Part shown: positions 54,166 to 64,000 of the stretch, in pieces | How the letters are laid out: every line of letters starts with the position of its first letter | How positions within the stretch are numbered: position 1 is the stretch's first letter | Source of the DNA: Pimelobacter simplex | Lineage (GTDB): Bacteria; Actinomycetota; Actinomycetes; Propionibacteriales; Nocardioidaceae | Assembly (NCBI GenBank): GCA_016803235.1 | Contig: JADCLI010000005.1 | Span: forward strand, 1 to 64,000 | DNA length: 64,000 nt | Direction: 5' to 3' | Notes under the pieces: generated by a model | What the model saw: only the letters and a program-made list of their open reading frames with translations | What the model was told of the DNA's origin: nothing | The model's database searches: none | Program-made: the position numbers and the translations under genes

Positions 54166-55290
54166 TCAGGACACCCCCAGCTCGCCGGCGAGCACGACGC
54201 CCGTCGCTCCGGCGAGCACGCCGTCGTCGCCGAGGGACGACGTACGGACGACGAACTGCTGGGCCGACACCGGCATCACCCGGTCCCGGACCGCCTGCTC
54301 GGCCACGCGGGCCAGCGGCTCGACGAGGTCGGCCGGTCCGCTGAGCACCACCTCGCCGAGGTTGAGCGTGGCCACGACCGGCGCGAGCGCCTGGCCGAGC
54401 CGGGCCCCGGCGTCGGCGAGCACGGCGTCGGCATCGCCCGCGGCGAGCTCGCGCCGCAGGCGAGGCACGGCGAGGTAGGTCTCCAGGCAGCCCGGCCGGC
54501 CACAGCCGCAGAGCGGACCGCCGGGATCGACTTGGACGTGGCCGATCTCGCCGGCGGCCCCGCCCTGCCCGTGCAGCAGGGCACCGTTGATCACCAGGCC
54601 CGCGCCCAGCCCGGTGCTGAGCCGGAGCAGCAGCAGGCCGCCCTCGCCGCGGCTGCCGAACACGAACTCCCCCATCACGGCGGTGTTCGCGTCGTTGGCG
54701 ACGTAGACCGGCAGGTCCAGCGCCGCGGCCAGGTCGTCGGCGAGGTGCAGGTCGTGCCAGCCCAGGTTCGGCGCGTCGAGGACGACCCCGTCGGGCGTGA
54801 CCACGCCGGGCGTCGCGACCGCGACACCGAGCAGCGGGCGGCTGCTGCGGGCGATCAGGTCGGCGGCGAACCCACTCACCAGCGCGACGGCGTCCGCGCC
54901 GGTGCGCCCCTGGCGCGGCTTCGCGTCGCGGAGCACCACCTGGCCCTCGAGGGTGAGGACCGCGCCGGCGACCTGGTCGTCGACCGAGAGGTCGATGGCG
55001 ACCACGTGCTTGGCGTCGGCCACGAGCCCCACGAGCGTCGGCGGCTTGCCCACGCGACTCTCGCTCGGCGTACCCAGCTCCTCGACCAGGCCCTCGGTGA
55101 GCAGCTCGGCGACCAGGTCGGAGACCGTGACCCGGGTCAGCCCGCTGCTGCGGGCCAGGTCGGCGCGGCTGGCCGGACCCGCGGCGAACAGCTCCTGGAG
55201 CAGCATCGAGCGGTGGTGGCGCCGGGAGTCGGCACGGTCGAGCTTGATCCGCTCTCGGGGCGACCGGGAGGTCGGGCTGCGCCAGGACAT
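54166..55290 (-). CDS. ROK family transcriptional repressor (NagC/XylR type)
   Basis: 374 aa. An N-terminal winged helix (LLQELFAAGPASRADLARSS, GLTRVTVSDLVAELLTEG) is joined to a ROK domain with VYVANDANTAVMGEF and CGCGRPGCLE. Probably senses GlcNAc or its phosphate and represses the adjacent uptake operon and the divergent ATPase gene. ATG 55290. A dyad lies immediately upstream. Confidence 0.9.
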   Translation of the reverse strand: MSWRSPTSRSPRERIKLDRADSRRHHRSMLLQELFAAGPASRADLARSSGLTRVTVSDLVAELLTEGLVEELGTPSESRVGKPPTLVGLVADAKHVVAIDLSVDDQVAGAVLTLEGQVVLRDAKPRQGRTGADAVALVSGFAADLIARSSRPLLGVAVATPGVVTPDGVVLDAPNLGWHDLHLADDLAAALDLPVYVANDANTAVMGEFVFGSRGEGGLLLLRLSTGLGAGLVINGALLHGQGGAAGEIGHVQVDPGGPLCGCGRPGCLETYLAVPRLRRELAAGDADAVLADAGARLGQALAPVVATLNLGEVVLSGPADLVEPLARVAEQAVRDRVMPVSAQQFVVRTSSLGDDGVLAGATGVVLAGELGVS

Positions 55291-55294
55291 GTTT

Positions 55295-55313
55295 GTTAGT
55301 TCAGCACACTTAC
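55295..55313. promoter_or_regulatory. candidate ROK operator
   Basis: GTTAGT-TCAGCAC-ACTTAC, 6-base arms with one mismatch in an AT-rich patch between the ROK repressor and the divergent ATPase gene. ROK repressors commonly bind AT-rich imperfect dyads of this size. Confidence 0.5.
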
Positions 55314-55373
55314 ATATACCCTCGCAAGGGCAGAATGCGATCCAGGTCACACGGACCCAGTCGAGGAGCAGCG

Positions 55374-56456
<1,083 letters not shown>

Positions 56457-56487
56457 TTCCGCCGGACCGATGTCCTAGCGTGGAGAC

Positions 56488-56904
56488 GTGAGCAGCGCTG
56501 TCCGCCAGCGAACCCTGTGGGAGGAGGGCCGCCGTCCCGGCCGGGAGGTGGCCTCGCTGGCCGTCGCGCTCCTGCTGACCGCGACCGTCGTCGACCTGGT
56601 GCTCTCCGACGGGCTCGGGCTGTTCTTCGACCTGGCGTTCGTCTCGCTGTGCGTGGGCGCCGCGCTCGCCGTACGACCGCGCGACTTCTTCCTGATCGGC
56701 GTGCTGCCGCCGATCGCGATGGCGTTCGTGGTGCTGCTGCTCGGCGTCAGCGACCGCGGCAGCATCGCGCGCGCGGACGACGGGATCGCCCAGGCCGTCA
56801 TCGCCGGGCTCTCGCGCCACGGCATCGCCCTGGCGCTCGGGTACGCCGCCTGCCTGGGCCTGCTCGCGCTGCGCCGCTCGTTCGTCGAGCGCCACCCCCG
56901 CTGA
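56488..56904 (+). CDS. DUF6542 membrane protein
   Basis: 138 aa. About four membrane segments after a charged N-terminus; LVALLL-type helices and PRDFFLIGVLPPIAMAF match the DUF6542 domain that often neighbours ispH in actinomycetes. GTG start at 56488. Function unknown. Twelve bases separate it from the convergent YciO-type gene. Confidence 0.7.
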   Translation: MSSAVRQRTLWEEGRRPGREVASLAVALLLTATVVDLVLSDGLGLFFDLAFVSLCVGAALAVRPRDFFLIGVLPPIAMAFVVLLLGVSDRGSIARADDGIAQAVIAGLSRHGIALALGYAACLGLLALRRSFVERHPR

Positions 56905-56915
56905 GCGCCCTCGGA

Positions 56916-57533
56916 TCAGAAGCGGTCCGGGTCCCCCGCGCCGCGCCGGATCACCTCGGGGTGGCCCTCGGACCAGTCGACGACGGTGGTCGGCTCGGGC
57001 TTGACCTCGCCGGCCTCGACCACGATGTCGACCTCGTGGTCGAGGTCCTCCTTGATCTCCCAGCCCATGGTCCGCGGCTCGGTCTCGCCCGGCAGGATCA
57101 GGGTGGAGCTCAGCAGCGGCTCACCGAGCTCCTCGAGCAGCGCCTGCACGAAGGCGTTCTCGGGGATCCGCACGCCGACCGTCCTCTTCTTCGGGTGCAG
57201 CAGCCGCTTCGGCACCTCCGGCATCGCCGTGAGGATGAAGGTGTAGGGACCCGGCGTCGCCGACCGGATCGCCCGGAACGCCGAGTTGTCGACGTGGACC
57301 AGCTGCCCGAGCTGCGAGAAGTCGCGGCACATGAGGGTGAAGTGATGCTTGTCGTCGAGGCCGCGAATCCTGAGGATCCGATCGCGGCCCTCGCGGTTGC
57401 CGATCCGGCAGCCGAGCGCGTAGCCGGAGTCGGTCGGGTAGGCGATCAGCGCGTCGTCCTGCAGCGCGGCGACGATCTGCTGCACCGTGCGCGGCTGCGG
57501 GTTGTCCGGGTGGACGTCGAGGTAGCGGGCCAT
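56916..57533 (-). CDS. Sua5/YciO/YrdC family protein (L-threonylcarbamoyladenylate synthase type)
   Basis: 205 aa. DALIAYPTDSGYALGCRI near residue 28, KHHFTLMCRDFSQLGQ near 62, PGPYTFIL near 95, and KRTVGVRIPENAF near 116. It matches the YciO branch, related to TsaC/Sua5, which makes the threonylcarbamoyl group of tRNA t6A; the YciO branch's own role is less clear. Three bases after the ispH stop region, same strand. Confidence 0.85.
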   Translation of the reverse strand: MARYLDVHPDNPQPRTVQQIVAALQDDALIAYPTDSGYALGCRIGNREGRDRILRIRGLDDKHHFTLMCRDFSQLGQLVHVDNSAFRAIRSATPGPYTFILTAMPEVPKRLLHPKKRTVGVRIPENAFVQALLEELGEPLLSSTLILPGETEPRTMGWEIKEDLDHEVDIVVEAGEVKPEPTTVVDWSEGHPEVIRRGAGDPDRF

Positions 57534-57536
57534 CGC

Positions 57537-58553
57537 TCAGAGCCGCACGGCCGTCTTGGTGCTGCGCCCGGCGGCCTTGAGGTCGCGGTGCAGCTCCTTG
57601 GGCAGCGAGAAGGCCAGGGTCTCCTCGGCCGTCTGAACGGCGCGGGCGTCGGGGTAGCCACGCTCGGCGAGGTGCGCCAGGACCTCGGTGACGAGGTGGT
57701 CGGGGACGGAGGCGCCCGAGGTGACGCTGACCGTCGCCGCGCCGTCGAGCCAGGAATCGTCCAGCTCGGACACGTCGTCGATGCGGTACGACGCCTTGGC
57801 GCCGGCCTCGAGCGCGACCTCGACGAGGCGCACCGAGTTGGAGGAGTTGGCCGAGCCGACGACGATCACCAGGTCGGCGGCGGCGCCGATCTCCTTGACC
57901 GCGACCTGGCGGTTCTGGGTGGCGTAGCAGATGTCGTCGCTCGGCGGGTCCTCGAGCTGCGGGAACTTGGCCCGGAGCCGGCGTACGGTCTCCATCGTCT
58001 CGTCGACGCTCAGGGTGGTCTGCGAGAGCCACGCGAGCTTCGCGTCGGCGGGGAACTCCAGCTTCTCGACGTCGTCGGGGTGCTCGACCAGGACGGTCTG
58101 CTCGGGGGCCTCGCCGGCGGTGCCCTCGACCTCCTCGTGGCCCGCGTGCCCGATCAGCAGGATGGTGTAGCCGTCGGCGGCGAAGCGGACCGCCTCGCGG
58201 TGCACCTTCGTCACCAGCGGGCAGGTGGCGTCGATGGTCTTCAGGTCACGCTCGGCCGCCTCGCTGACGACGGCCGGCGAGACGCCGTGCGCGGAGAACA
58301 CCACGCGGGCACCGGCGGGGACCTCGTCGAGCTCCTCGACGAAGATCGCGCCCCGCGCCTCCAAGTTGGCGACGACGTGCTTGTTGTGGACGATCTGCTT
58401 GCGCACGTAGACCGGCGAGCCGTAGAGGTCCAGCGCCTGCTCGACCGTCACCACCGCCCGGTCGACGCCGGCGCAGTAGCCGCGGGGCGCCGCGAGCAGC
58501 ACCTCGCGCTCGCTGTCCTCGAGCAGGCGCGGGCTCCCCAGGTCGATCGTCAT
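57537..58553 (-). CDS. ispH: 4-hydroxy-3-methylbut-2-enyl diphosphate reductase
   Basis: 338 aa. Last step of the MEP isoprenoid pathway, giving IPP and DMAPP. The three [4Fe-4S] cysteines are in [19 protein letters not shown] and [16 protein letters not shown] CYATQNRQ. Catalytic HGVSP and AGHEEVEGT blocks are present. Normal length with a short N-terminal extension. Confidence 0.96.
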   Translation of the reverse strand: MTIDLGSPRLLEDSEREVLLAAPRGYCAGVDRAVVTVEQALDLYGSPVYVRKQIVHNKHVVANLEARGAIFVEELDEVPAGARVVFSAHGVSPAVVSEAAERDLKTIDATCPLVTKVHREAVRFAADGYTILLIGHAGHEEVEGTAGEAPEQTVLVEHPDDVEKLEFPADAKLAWLSQTTLSVDETMETVRRLRAKFPQLEDPPSDDICYATQNRQVAVKEIGAAADLVIVVGSANSSNSVRLVEVALEAGAKASYRIDDVSELDDSWLDGAATVSVTSGASVPDHLVTEVLAHLAERGYPDARAVQTAEETLAFSLPKELHRDLKAAGRSTKTAVRL

Positions 58554-58592
58554 GGCGCCAGTCTACGTTTGGAGCGGCTCCGAACCGGAACC

Positions 58593-59249
58593 ATGGGCAC
58601 CATGGCCCTCGGCACTCCCCTGCCTCCCCCACGCGCTGCCCGACGTGCGCCGTCGGCCCTCGCGACCCCGCTCGCGTTGCTGCTGCTCGCCCTGGCCCTC
58701 GGCGTCGACCTGGTGGCCGCTCTCCTCCCGTGGTTCGCCCTCCGCGGCGGCGACCCGATCCCCGATGCCCAGGCCCTCGCGGCCTCGGTCCTGAGCCTCC
58801 TCGTCGGCGCCGGGGTCGCGGCGACGGTGGGGCGGGGCGTCCTGCGCCGACTGCTCGCCGCGGGCACGGTCGTGGCGGCGATCCCGCTGCACGTCGCGTT
58901 CTGGTTCGTCACCTCCCGCGGCCCGCTGCGCCCCGACACCATCGACGAGGCCCAGGTCATGGTCGTGGTCCAGCAGGTCGTCATCGGGACGATTCTGGTC
59001 GCCGCCTGGGGGATCGCCCGACGGCAGGGCGCGTGGTGGTGGCTCCCACTGCCGCTGGTGGCCGTCCTCGCCACCGCCCAGTACCTGGTCCGGGAACCGG
59101 TGAACCGCGTGGTCCAGGACCTGGCCGACGGCACCGGCGAGCCGATCCTCGCCATCGGTGCCCTGTCCTGGGCGTGGGCCGTCGTCCCGATGCTGGTGAC
59201 GGGCATCGCCTGCTGGCTGGTCGACCTCGCCCGCCCCGCTCACGGCTGA
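58593..59249 (+). CDS. membrane protein, 218 aa
   Basis: Four to five membrane segments (LALLLLALALGVDLVAALL, then three more) after a short Pro/Arg-rich N-terminus. No family recognised. ATG 58593, divergent from ispH. Ends just before the rplQ terminator. Confidence 0.7.
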   Translation: MGTMALGTPLPPPRAARRAPSALATPLALLLLALALGVDLVAALLPWFALRGGDPIPDAQALAASVLSLLVGAGVAATVGRGVLRRLLAAGTVVAAIPLHVAFWFVTSRGPLRPDTIDEAQVMVVVQQVVIGTILVAAWGIARRQGAWWWLPLPLVAVLATAQYLVREPVNRVVQDLADGTGEPILAIGALSWAWAVVPMLVTGIACWLVDLARPAHG

Positions 59250-59271
59250 CTCGGCCGGCGGCGAGAAGCAG

Positions 59272-59305
59272 GACGGCCCGCCACCCTCGCGGGTGACGGG
59301 CCGTC
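59272..59305 (-). terminator. terminator of the alpha ribosomal operon
   Basis: GACGGCCCG pairs with CGGGCCGTC (59272-59280 with 59297-59305), with an inner CACCC/GGGTG stem closed by a TCGC loop. It lies 14 bases after the rplQ stop, and also after the convergent membrane-protein gene, so it may work in both directions. Confidence 0.8.
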
Positions 59306-59318
59306 GCAGAGCGTGAGC

Positions 59319-59888
59319 TCAGGCCTTGTCGGCGTCCTCGACGGACTCCTCGGCGGGCGCCTCGTCGGCGGCCTCCTCGGTGACCTCGGCCTCGGCCTCG
59401 GTGGCCTCGACCTCAGCGGCCTCGGTCTCCTCGACCTCGGTCGCCCCGGCCGTGGGGGCCTCCTCGACCGGAGCGGCCTCGGCGGCCTTGGTGGCCTTCG
59501 GCGCGGCCGGCTGGTACGCCTCGGTCACCAGCTCGATGACCGCCATGGGGGCGTTGTCGCCCGCACGGTTGCCGATCTTGGTGATCCGCGTGTAGCCGCC
59601 CGGACGCTCGGCGAAGGTCGGCGCGATGTCCGCGAACAGGGTGTGCACGACACCCTTGTCGCGGATGTCCTTGAGGACCTCGCGACGCTGGTGCAGCGGG
59701 TTCTCACCCAGGTGCGCCTTCTTCGCCTTGGTGATCAGCTTCTCGGCGTACGGACGCAGCGTGCGCGCCTTGGCCTCGGTGGTCGTGATCCGGCCGTGCT
59801 CGAAGAGCGCGGTGGCCAGGTTCGACAGGATGAGGCGCTGGTGCGCGGCGCCACCGCCGAGGCGGGGGCCCTTCTTGGGCTTGGGCAT
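59319..59888 (-). CDS. rplQ: 50S ribosomal protein L17 with acidic C-terminal extension
   Basis: 189 aa. Residues 1-120 are standard L17 ([55 protein letters not shown]). Residues 128-189 form an Ala/Glu-rich, strongly acidic tail, longer than in most bacteria but seen in actinomycetes. Last gene of the operon. Confidence 0.97.
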   Translation of the reverse strand: MPKPKKGPRLGGGAAHQRLILSNLATALFEHGRITTTEAKARTLRPYAEKLITKAKKAHLGENPLHQRREVLKDIRDKGVVHTLFADIAPTFAERPGGYTRITKIGNRAGDNAPMAVIELVTEAYQPAAPKATKAAEAAPVEEAPTAGATEVEETEAAEVEATEAEAEVTEEAADEAPAEESVEDADKA

Positions 59889-59958
59889 TGCTTCTCTCGA
59901 TTCTCCCCGGCCGTGTCAGGTACCGGGGTAGTTGCTGTCCCGGGTGGGACGGATCAGA

Positions 59959-60981
59959 TCAGAACTCCTCGGACTCGATGAACGACTCGTCGTCGTCCTC
60001 GTCGTCCGAGTAGTTGGCCAGGGCGGCCGACGGGTCGAAGCCCGGGGCGCTGTCCTTGAGGGACAGACCCATCTCGTGGAGCTTGGCCTTGACCTCGTCG
60101 ATGGACTTCGCACCGAAGTTGCGGATGTCCAGCAGGTCCTGCTCCGAGCGGCTGATGAGCTCACCCACGGTGTGGATGCCCTCGCGCTTGAGGCAGTTGT
60201 AGGACCGCACGGTCAGCTGCAGGTCCTCGACCGGGAGGGCGAGGTCGGCGGCGAGCTGCTCGTCGACGGGCGACGGGCCGATGTCGATGCCCTCGGCCTC
60301 GACGTTGAGCTCACGGGCCAGGCCGAAGAGCTCGACCAGCGTCTTGCCGGCCGACGCGATGGCGTCGCGGGGCAGGATCGACGGCTTGGTCTCGACGTCG
60401 ATGACGAGCTTGTCGAAGTCGGTGCGCTGCTCGACACGGGTGGCCTCGACCTTGTAGGTCACCTTGAGGACCGGGCTGTAGATCGAGTCGACCGGGATCC
60501 GGCCGATCTCGTTGTCGGCGCCCTTGTTCTGGACGGCCGAGACGTAGCCGCGGCCGCGCTCCACGACGAGCTCGAGCTCGAGCTTGCCGTTGTCGGAGAG
60601 GGTGGCGATCTTCAGGTCGGGGTTGTGGACCTCGACGCCGGCCGGCGGCGCGATGTCGGCACCCGTGACGTCACCGGCACCCGACTTGCGCAGGTACATG
60701 GTGACCGGCTCGTCGTGCTCGGAGGAGACGACGAGGCCCTTCAGGTTGAGGATGATCTCGGTGACGTCCTCCTTGACGCCCTCGATGGTCGAGAACTCGT
60801 GGAGGACGCCGTCGATCTTGATGCTCGTGACCGAGGCACCGGGGATCGAGGAGAGGAGGGTACGACGCAGCGAGTTGCCGAGCGTGTAGCCGAAGCCGGG
60901 CTCGAGCGGCTCGATGACGAAGCGCGACCGGAACTGGTCGACGGTCTCCTCCGACAGGGTGGGGCGCTGTGCGATGAGCAC
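59959..60981 (-). CDS. rpoA: RNA polymerase alpha subunit
   Basis: 340 aa. N-terminal dimerisation domain ([20 protein letters not shown]) and C-terminal DNA-binding domain ([20 protein letters not shown]), ending in an acidic tail. Sits between rpsD and rplQ as in most bacteria. Confidence 0.98.
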   Translation of the reverse strand: MLIAQRPTLSEETVDQFRSRFVIEPLEPGFGYTLGNSLRRTLLSSIPGASVTSIKIDGVLHEFSTIEGVKEDVTEIILNLKGLVVSSEHDEPVTMYLRKSGAGDVTGADIAPPAGVEVHNPDLKIATLSDNGKLELELVVERGRGYVSAVQNKGADNEIGRIPVDSIYSPVLKVTYKVEATRVEQRTDFDKLVIDVETKPSILPRDAIASAGKTLVELFGLARELNVEAEGIDIGPSPVDEQLAADLALPVEDLQLTVRSYNCLKREGIHTVGELISRSEQDLLDIRNFGAKSIDEVKAKLHEMGLSLKDSAPGFDPSAALANYSDDEDDDESFIESEEF

Positions 60982-61118
60982 TTGTTTCGTTCCTTTCCGG
61001 GCCGACCGCTATATGAGGACCCAGACGTGGTGCGGAGATGGAGAGGAGGGACTGCGGGATGACGCATGCCCGCCCCGGCTCCCCCACGCGGTGGAGGTGG
61101 ACCGGGACGGGCTCGCGA

Positions 61119-61727
61119 TCACTTCTTGGAGTAGTACTCCACGATGAGCTGCTCCTGGATCGGCATGTCGATCTGCTCGCGCACGGGGACCTGGTGGACC
61201 AGGATCCGCATGCGGTTCGGGAGCGCCTCGAGCCAGGCCGGCACGATCCGCTCGCCGTGGGTCTCGCGAGCCACGATGAACGGGGTCATCTCGAGCGACT
61301 TCTCACGCACGTCGATGATGTCGTACTGGGTGACCTGGAAGGACGGGATGTCGACCTTCTTGCCGTTGACCAGGAAGTGACCGTGGGTCACCAGCTGGCG
61401 GGCGTGGCGGCGCGTCCGAGCGAAGCCGGCGCGGTAGACCACGTTGTCGAGACGGCACTCGAGCAGCTGCAGCAGGTTGTCGCCGGTCTTGCCCTGGCGA
61501 CGCGCAGCCTCCTCGTAGTAGCGGTGGAACTGCTTCTCCAGCACGCCGTAGGTGAAGCGGGCCTTCTGCTTCTCCTGCAGCTGGTTGCGGTACTCGCTCT
61601 CCTTGACCCGGGCGCGGCCGTGCTGGCCCGGGGGGTAGGGGCGCTTCTCGAAGGCAGCGTCGCCGCCGACGAGGTCGACGCCGAGACGGCGCGACTTCTT
61701 GGTCAGGGGTCCGGTGTAACGGGCCAT
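61119..61727 (-). CDS. rpsD: 30S ribosomal protein S4
   Basis: 202 aa. N-terminal KKSRRLGVDLVGG and S4 domain (RLDNVVYRAGFARTRRHARQ, VTHGHFLVNGKKVDIPSF). The N-terminal zinc cysteines are absent, so this is the zinc-free form. Part of the alpha operon; S4 often autoregulates it. Confidence 0.98.
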   Translation of the reverse strand: MARYTGPLTKKSRRLGVDLVGGDAAFEKRPYPPGQHGRARVKESEYRNQLQEKQKARFTYGVLEKQFHRYYEEAARRQGKTGDNLLQLLECRLDNVVYRAGFARTRRHARQLVTHGHFLVNGKKVDIPSFQVTQYDIIDVREKSLEMTPFIVARETHGERIVPAWLEALPNRMRILVHQVPVREQIDMPIQEQLIVEYYSKK

Positions 61728-61755
61728 TGAAGTTCTCCTAGTCCTGGTCAGACGC

Positions 61756-62157
61756 TCAGACGCGACGGCGCTTCGGCGGGCGGCAGCCGTTGTGCGGGGC
61801 GGGGGTCACGTCCTGGATGGTGCCGACCTCGAGGCCGATCGCACCCAGCGAACGGATCGCCGTCTCGCGACCCGAGCCCGGGCCCTTGACGAAGACGTCG
61901 ATCTTCTTCATGCCGTGCTCCATCGCCCGACGACCAGCGGCCTCGGCGGCCATCTGAGCGGCGTACGGGGTGGACTTGCGGGAGCCCTTGAAGCCGACGG
62001 TGCCGGCAGAGGCCCACGAGATCACCGCACCGGTCGGGTCGGTGATCGTGACGATCGTGTTGTTGAACGTGCTCTTGATGTGGGCCTCGCCCTGAGCGAC
62101 GTTCTTCTTCTCCTTGCGGCGCACCTTCTTGGCGCCCGCGCGAGCCTTGGGAGGCAT
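61756..62157 (-). CDS. rpsK: 30S ribosomal protein S11
   Basis: 133 aa with the S11 signature ([51 protein letters not shown] at the C-terminus). Lies between rpsM and rpsD. Confidence 0.98.
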   Translation of the reverse strand: MPPKARAGAKKVRRKEKKNVAQGEAHIKSTFNNTIVTITDPTGAVISWASAGTVGFKGSRKSTPYAAQMAAEAAGRRAMEHGMKKIDVFVKGPGSGRETAIRSLGAIGLEVGTIQDVTPAPHNGCRPPKRRRV

Positions 62158-62218
62158 GCGTTATCTCCTTGAGAAAGCTGGTCGGTGTGAGAGGCGGTGT
62201 CGAGCCCGGGGGCTCAGA

Positions 62219-62593
62219 TCACTTGGCCTTCTTCTTGCCGGCAACCGTGCGCTTCGGGCCCTTGCGGGTGCGAGCGTTGGTCTTGGTGCGCTGACCGCGG
62301 ACCGGAAGGCCCATGCGGTGACGGCGACCCTGGTAGCTGCCGATCTCGATCTTGCGGCGGATGTCGGCCTGAACCTCGCGACGGAGGTCACCCTCGATCT
62401 TGAAGTTCGCCTCGATCTCGTCGCGGAGCTTGACCAGCTCCTCGTCACCCAGCTCGTGGACGCGGAGGTCCGGGCTGACGCCGGTGGCCTCCAGCAGCTG
62501 CTGGGCGCGGGTACGGCCGATGCCGTAGATGTAGGTGAGAGCGACCTCGATGCGCTTGTCGCGCGGCAGGTCGACTCCGACGAGGCGTGCCAT
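62219..62593 (-). CDS. rpsM: 30S ribosomal protein S13
   Basis: 124 aa. [20 protein letters not shown] at the start and [18 protein letters not shown] near the C-terminus. First gene after a 210-base leader that contains GGTCCC (62695) and GGGACC (62721), a possible hairpin. Confidence 0.98.
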   Translation of the reverse strand: MARLVGVDLPRDKRIEVALTYIYGIGRTRAQQLLEATGVSPDLRVHELGDEELVKLRDEIEANFKIEGDLRREVQADIRRKIEIGSYQGRRHRMGLPVRGQRTKTNARTRKGPKRTVAGKKKAK

Positions 62594-62803
62594 GGTGGCT
62601 TCCCTTTCGAACAGTCACGGTGGTGTGGTCGTGATGCATCCGGGCGGTCCTGCTCGTCGTGCCCAGCTCCGGCCATCCGCTCCGGAGGTGATTCGGTCCC
62701 ACTCGTTGGTCGAGCTCGTCGGGACCTAAGCGATCACGTGGTTGTCGTATTCAGTTGTGTCTCGAGACGGCCGCTGCGCGACCTCCTCGACAACCAGCCG
62801 GGC

Positions 62804-62917
62804 TCAGCCCTGGCGCTGCTTGTGGCGCGGGTTCTCGCAGATCACCATGACGCGGCCGTGGCGACGGATCACCTTGCACTTGTCACAGATCGGCTTCACG
62901 CTCGGGTTGACCTTCAT
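62804..62917 (-). CDS. rpmJ: 50S ribosomal protein L36
   Basis: 37 aa: [13 protein letters not shown] at the start, [20 protein letters not shown] at the end. The zinc-binding Cys/Cys/Cys/His set (C11, C14, C27, H32) is kept. Located between infA and rpsM as expected. Confidence 0.97.
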   Translation of the reverse strand: MKVNPSVKPICDKCKVIRRHGRVMVICENPRHKQRQG

Positions 62918-62959
62918 GTCAGCCCTTTCTTGCTAGTGGCGGAACAGGCGAGCAGTGGC

Positions 62960-63181
62960 TCACTTGTAGCGGTAGACGATCCGACCGCGCGAGAGGTCGT
63001 ACGGCGAGAGCTCCACCACCACGCGGTCCTCGGGGAGGATCCGGATGTAGTGCTGGCGCATCTTGCCGCTGATGTGAGCCAGGACCTTGTGGCCGTTGCT
63101 CAGCTCGACGCGGAACATGGCGTTCGGAAGGGCCTCCACGACGGAGCCCTCCATCTCGATGACGCCTTCTTTCTTCGCCAT
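62960..63181 (-). CDS. infA: translation initiation factor IF-1
   Basis: 73 aa S1-fold protein ([40 protein letters not shown]). Binds the ribosomal A site during initiation. First of the infA-rpmJ-rpsM group. Confidence 0.98.
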   Translation of the reverse strand: MAKKEGVIEMEGSVVEALPNAMFRVELSNGHKVLAHISGKMRQHYIRILPEDRVVVELSPYDLSRGRIVYRYK

Positions 63182-63355
63182 GTCTCACAATCTGCTCGGG
63201 GATGTTGTGTCTACCGGTGGTCCGGGAACCTCTCGGCAGCCCGCGGGCGGCCGAGTGGACCTCGTGGGTCGTGCACCACACACGGAACCCACGTTGGACC
63301 GACACGCCAGTCTATGTGCTGGCGGCAACGAACTCCCAATCCCCGAGGCCGGTGC

Positions 63356-63934
63356 TCAACCGGCAGGGGTCGCGTACGCCTCCGCGATCCGCGCCGCGGT
63401 GTCGACCAGCCGCGCGAGGCCGAGCGTGAGCCCGCCGCCCACGGCGCCGGCCGACACGACGACGTGCAGCCCGTCGTCCCCGGTCAGGGAGACGAGGTCG
63501 ACCTGGATCTGCGTGCCCGGGACCTCGGTGACCACCATCCGCGCGGGTGTGCCGCCCGGGAGAGTGGTCTCCTCGACCGCCGGCGCGGGCTCGCGGTCCC
63601 CGAAGACCCTGTTCGACGCCACGTCGAGGGTGCCGGCGCCGGTCACCGGCGCCCACGACAGCGTGACCCGCTCGTCGCCGAGATGGACTGCGGAGCACGC
63701 CGTTGCGCCGTCCTCCGTCGGGTTGGCCTCGACCTCCAGCGGTGCACCGAGCCACTGCCCCACCTCGGCGCCGCTCACCCGGTCGCACCCGAAGGCGGCG
63801 CGGGTCGGCGACGGGCTCGGCGTGGCCGCGGGCGTCGGCCCGGCCGACGGCTCGTCCCCGGTCGAGCAGCCGGCGACGAGGAGCACCGCGACGGCGAGCG
63901 CGGCCGCGGCATCAGCGCGCACGCCGGTCCCCAC
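63356..63934 (-). CDS. secreted lipoprotein, DUF3558-like
   Basis: 192 aa. Signal with lipobox LLVAGC (Cys about residue 23), a Pro/Thr/Ser linker, then a compact domain with two Cys (FGCDRVSGAEVG, TACSAVHLGDERVTLSW). This recalls DUF3558-type actinobacterial lipoproteins. GTG start at 63934 overlaps the gene running off the window edge. Role unknown. Confidence 0.7.
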   Translation of the reverse strand: MGTGVRADAAAALAVAVLLVAGCSTGDEPSAGPTPAATPSPSPTRAAFGCDRVSGAEVGQWLGAPLEVEANPTEDGATACSAVHLGDERVTLSWAPVTGAGTLDVASNRVFGDREPAPAVEETTLPGGTPARMVVTEVPGTQIQVDLVSLTGDDGLHVVVSAGAVGGGLTLGLARLVDTAARIAEAYATPAG

Positions 63935-64000
63935 CGTCCTCGGCCGCGAGCCGGGCCACCTCGGCGGCCAGGCCCCGGCCCTGGGCCTGCAACGCGGCGA
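63912..64000 (-). CDS. 3' end of a gene cut by the window edge
   Basis: Minus-strand frame open to the edge, reading Ala/Leu/Arg-rich helix (AALQAQGRGLAAEVARLAAE) and a basic tail to TGA at 63912-63914. Overlaps the lipoprotein start by 23 bases. Too short to identify; in related genomes map or adk often lie nearby. Confidence 0.5.
   Translation of the reverse strand, partial: AALQAQGRGLAAEVARLAAEDGGDRRAR

Overview
The window is a GC-rich chromosomal segment of an actinomycete. Gene families, synteny (infA-rpmJ-rpsM-rpsK-rpsD-rpoA-rplQ; ispH beside a DUF6542 protein) and frequent GTG starts with GTGA/ATGA stop-start overlaps suggest Nocardioides or a close relative in the Nocardioidaceae. 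This is an inference from gene content, not a phylogeny.

Left part (0-24 kb) is mostly amino-acid and purine catabolism. Two routes of threonine breakdown sit side by side: DUF6421-SDR-threonine aldolase and tdh-kbl. A LysR regulator with guaD faces a LysE exporter-xdhA-xdhB-xdhC operon, which together could convert guanine to xanthine and urate. Next come a TetR/SRPBCC pair, a lysG/lysE pair, a second Tat-exported molybdenum hydroxylase (IorA/IorB-like), a run of small enzymes and transporters, and a PAS-ANTAR regulator.

24.18-34.65 kb reads as a composite genomic island integrated at the 3' end of ychF. Three short copies of the ychF 3' end (24183, 26669, 34631) divide it into two segments. 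A 10-11 bp periodic GAGGGCAGA-type repeat, resembling integrase arm sites, lies inside each identified end. The larger segment (about 8 kb) carries a tyrosine integrase, an AlpA/excisionase-like HTH gene translationally coupled to two small genes, an OLD-type ATPase/TOPRIM nuclease and an AbiE-like toxin-antitoxin pair with a long inverted-repeat operator. The smaller segment carries a flavin reductase pair and a decayed IS481 transposase. No conjugation genes are visible.

36.9-43.5 kb holds an uncharacterised biosynthetic locus: a RibD-type reductase, a flippase-like membrane protein, a GT4 glycosyltransferase, a divergent 6-pyruvoyl-tetrahydropterin synthase homologue and a BchC-like dehydrogenase on the minus strand. 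Facing them is a fusion of a CDP-alcohol phosphotransferase with an alkaline-phosphatase/LTA-synthase-like domain. The set suggests a pteridine- or pyrimidine-derived, glycosylated or phospho-alcohol-linked product. This is the best candidate for an undescribed pathway here.

43.5-46.6 kb: an ECF sigma/anti-sigma pair coupled to a GT87 mannosyltransferase, then exonuclease III and a 198-bp element with 18-bp perfect terminal inverted repeats. 46.8-56.5 kb: an N-acetylglucosamine uptake and catabolism operon (ABC importer, GH3 hexosaminidase, ROK kinase, nagA, nagB) beside a ROK repressor and a divergent UgpC/MsiK-type ATPase. 56.5-64 kb: ispH and neighbours, then the alpha ribosomal operon ending with rplQ and a strong terminator.

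No tRNA, rRNA or CRISPR array was recognised by eye.
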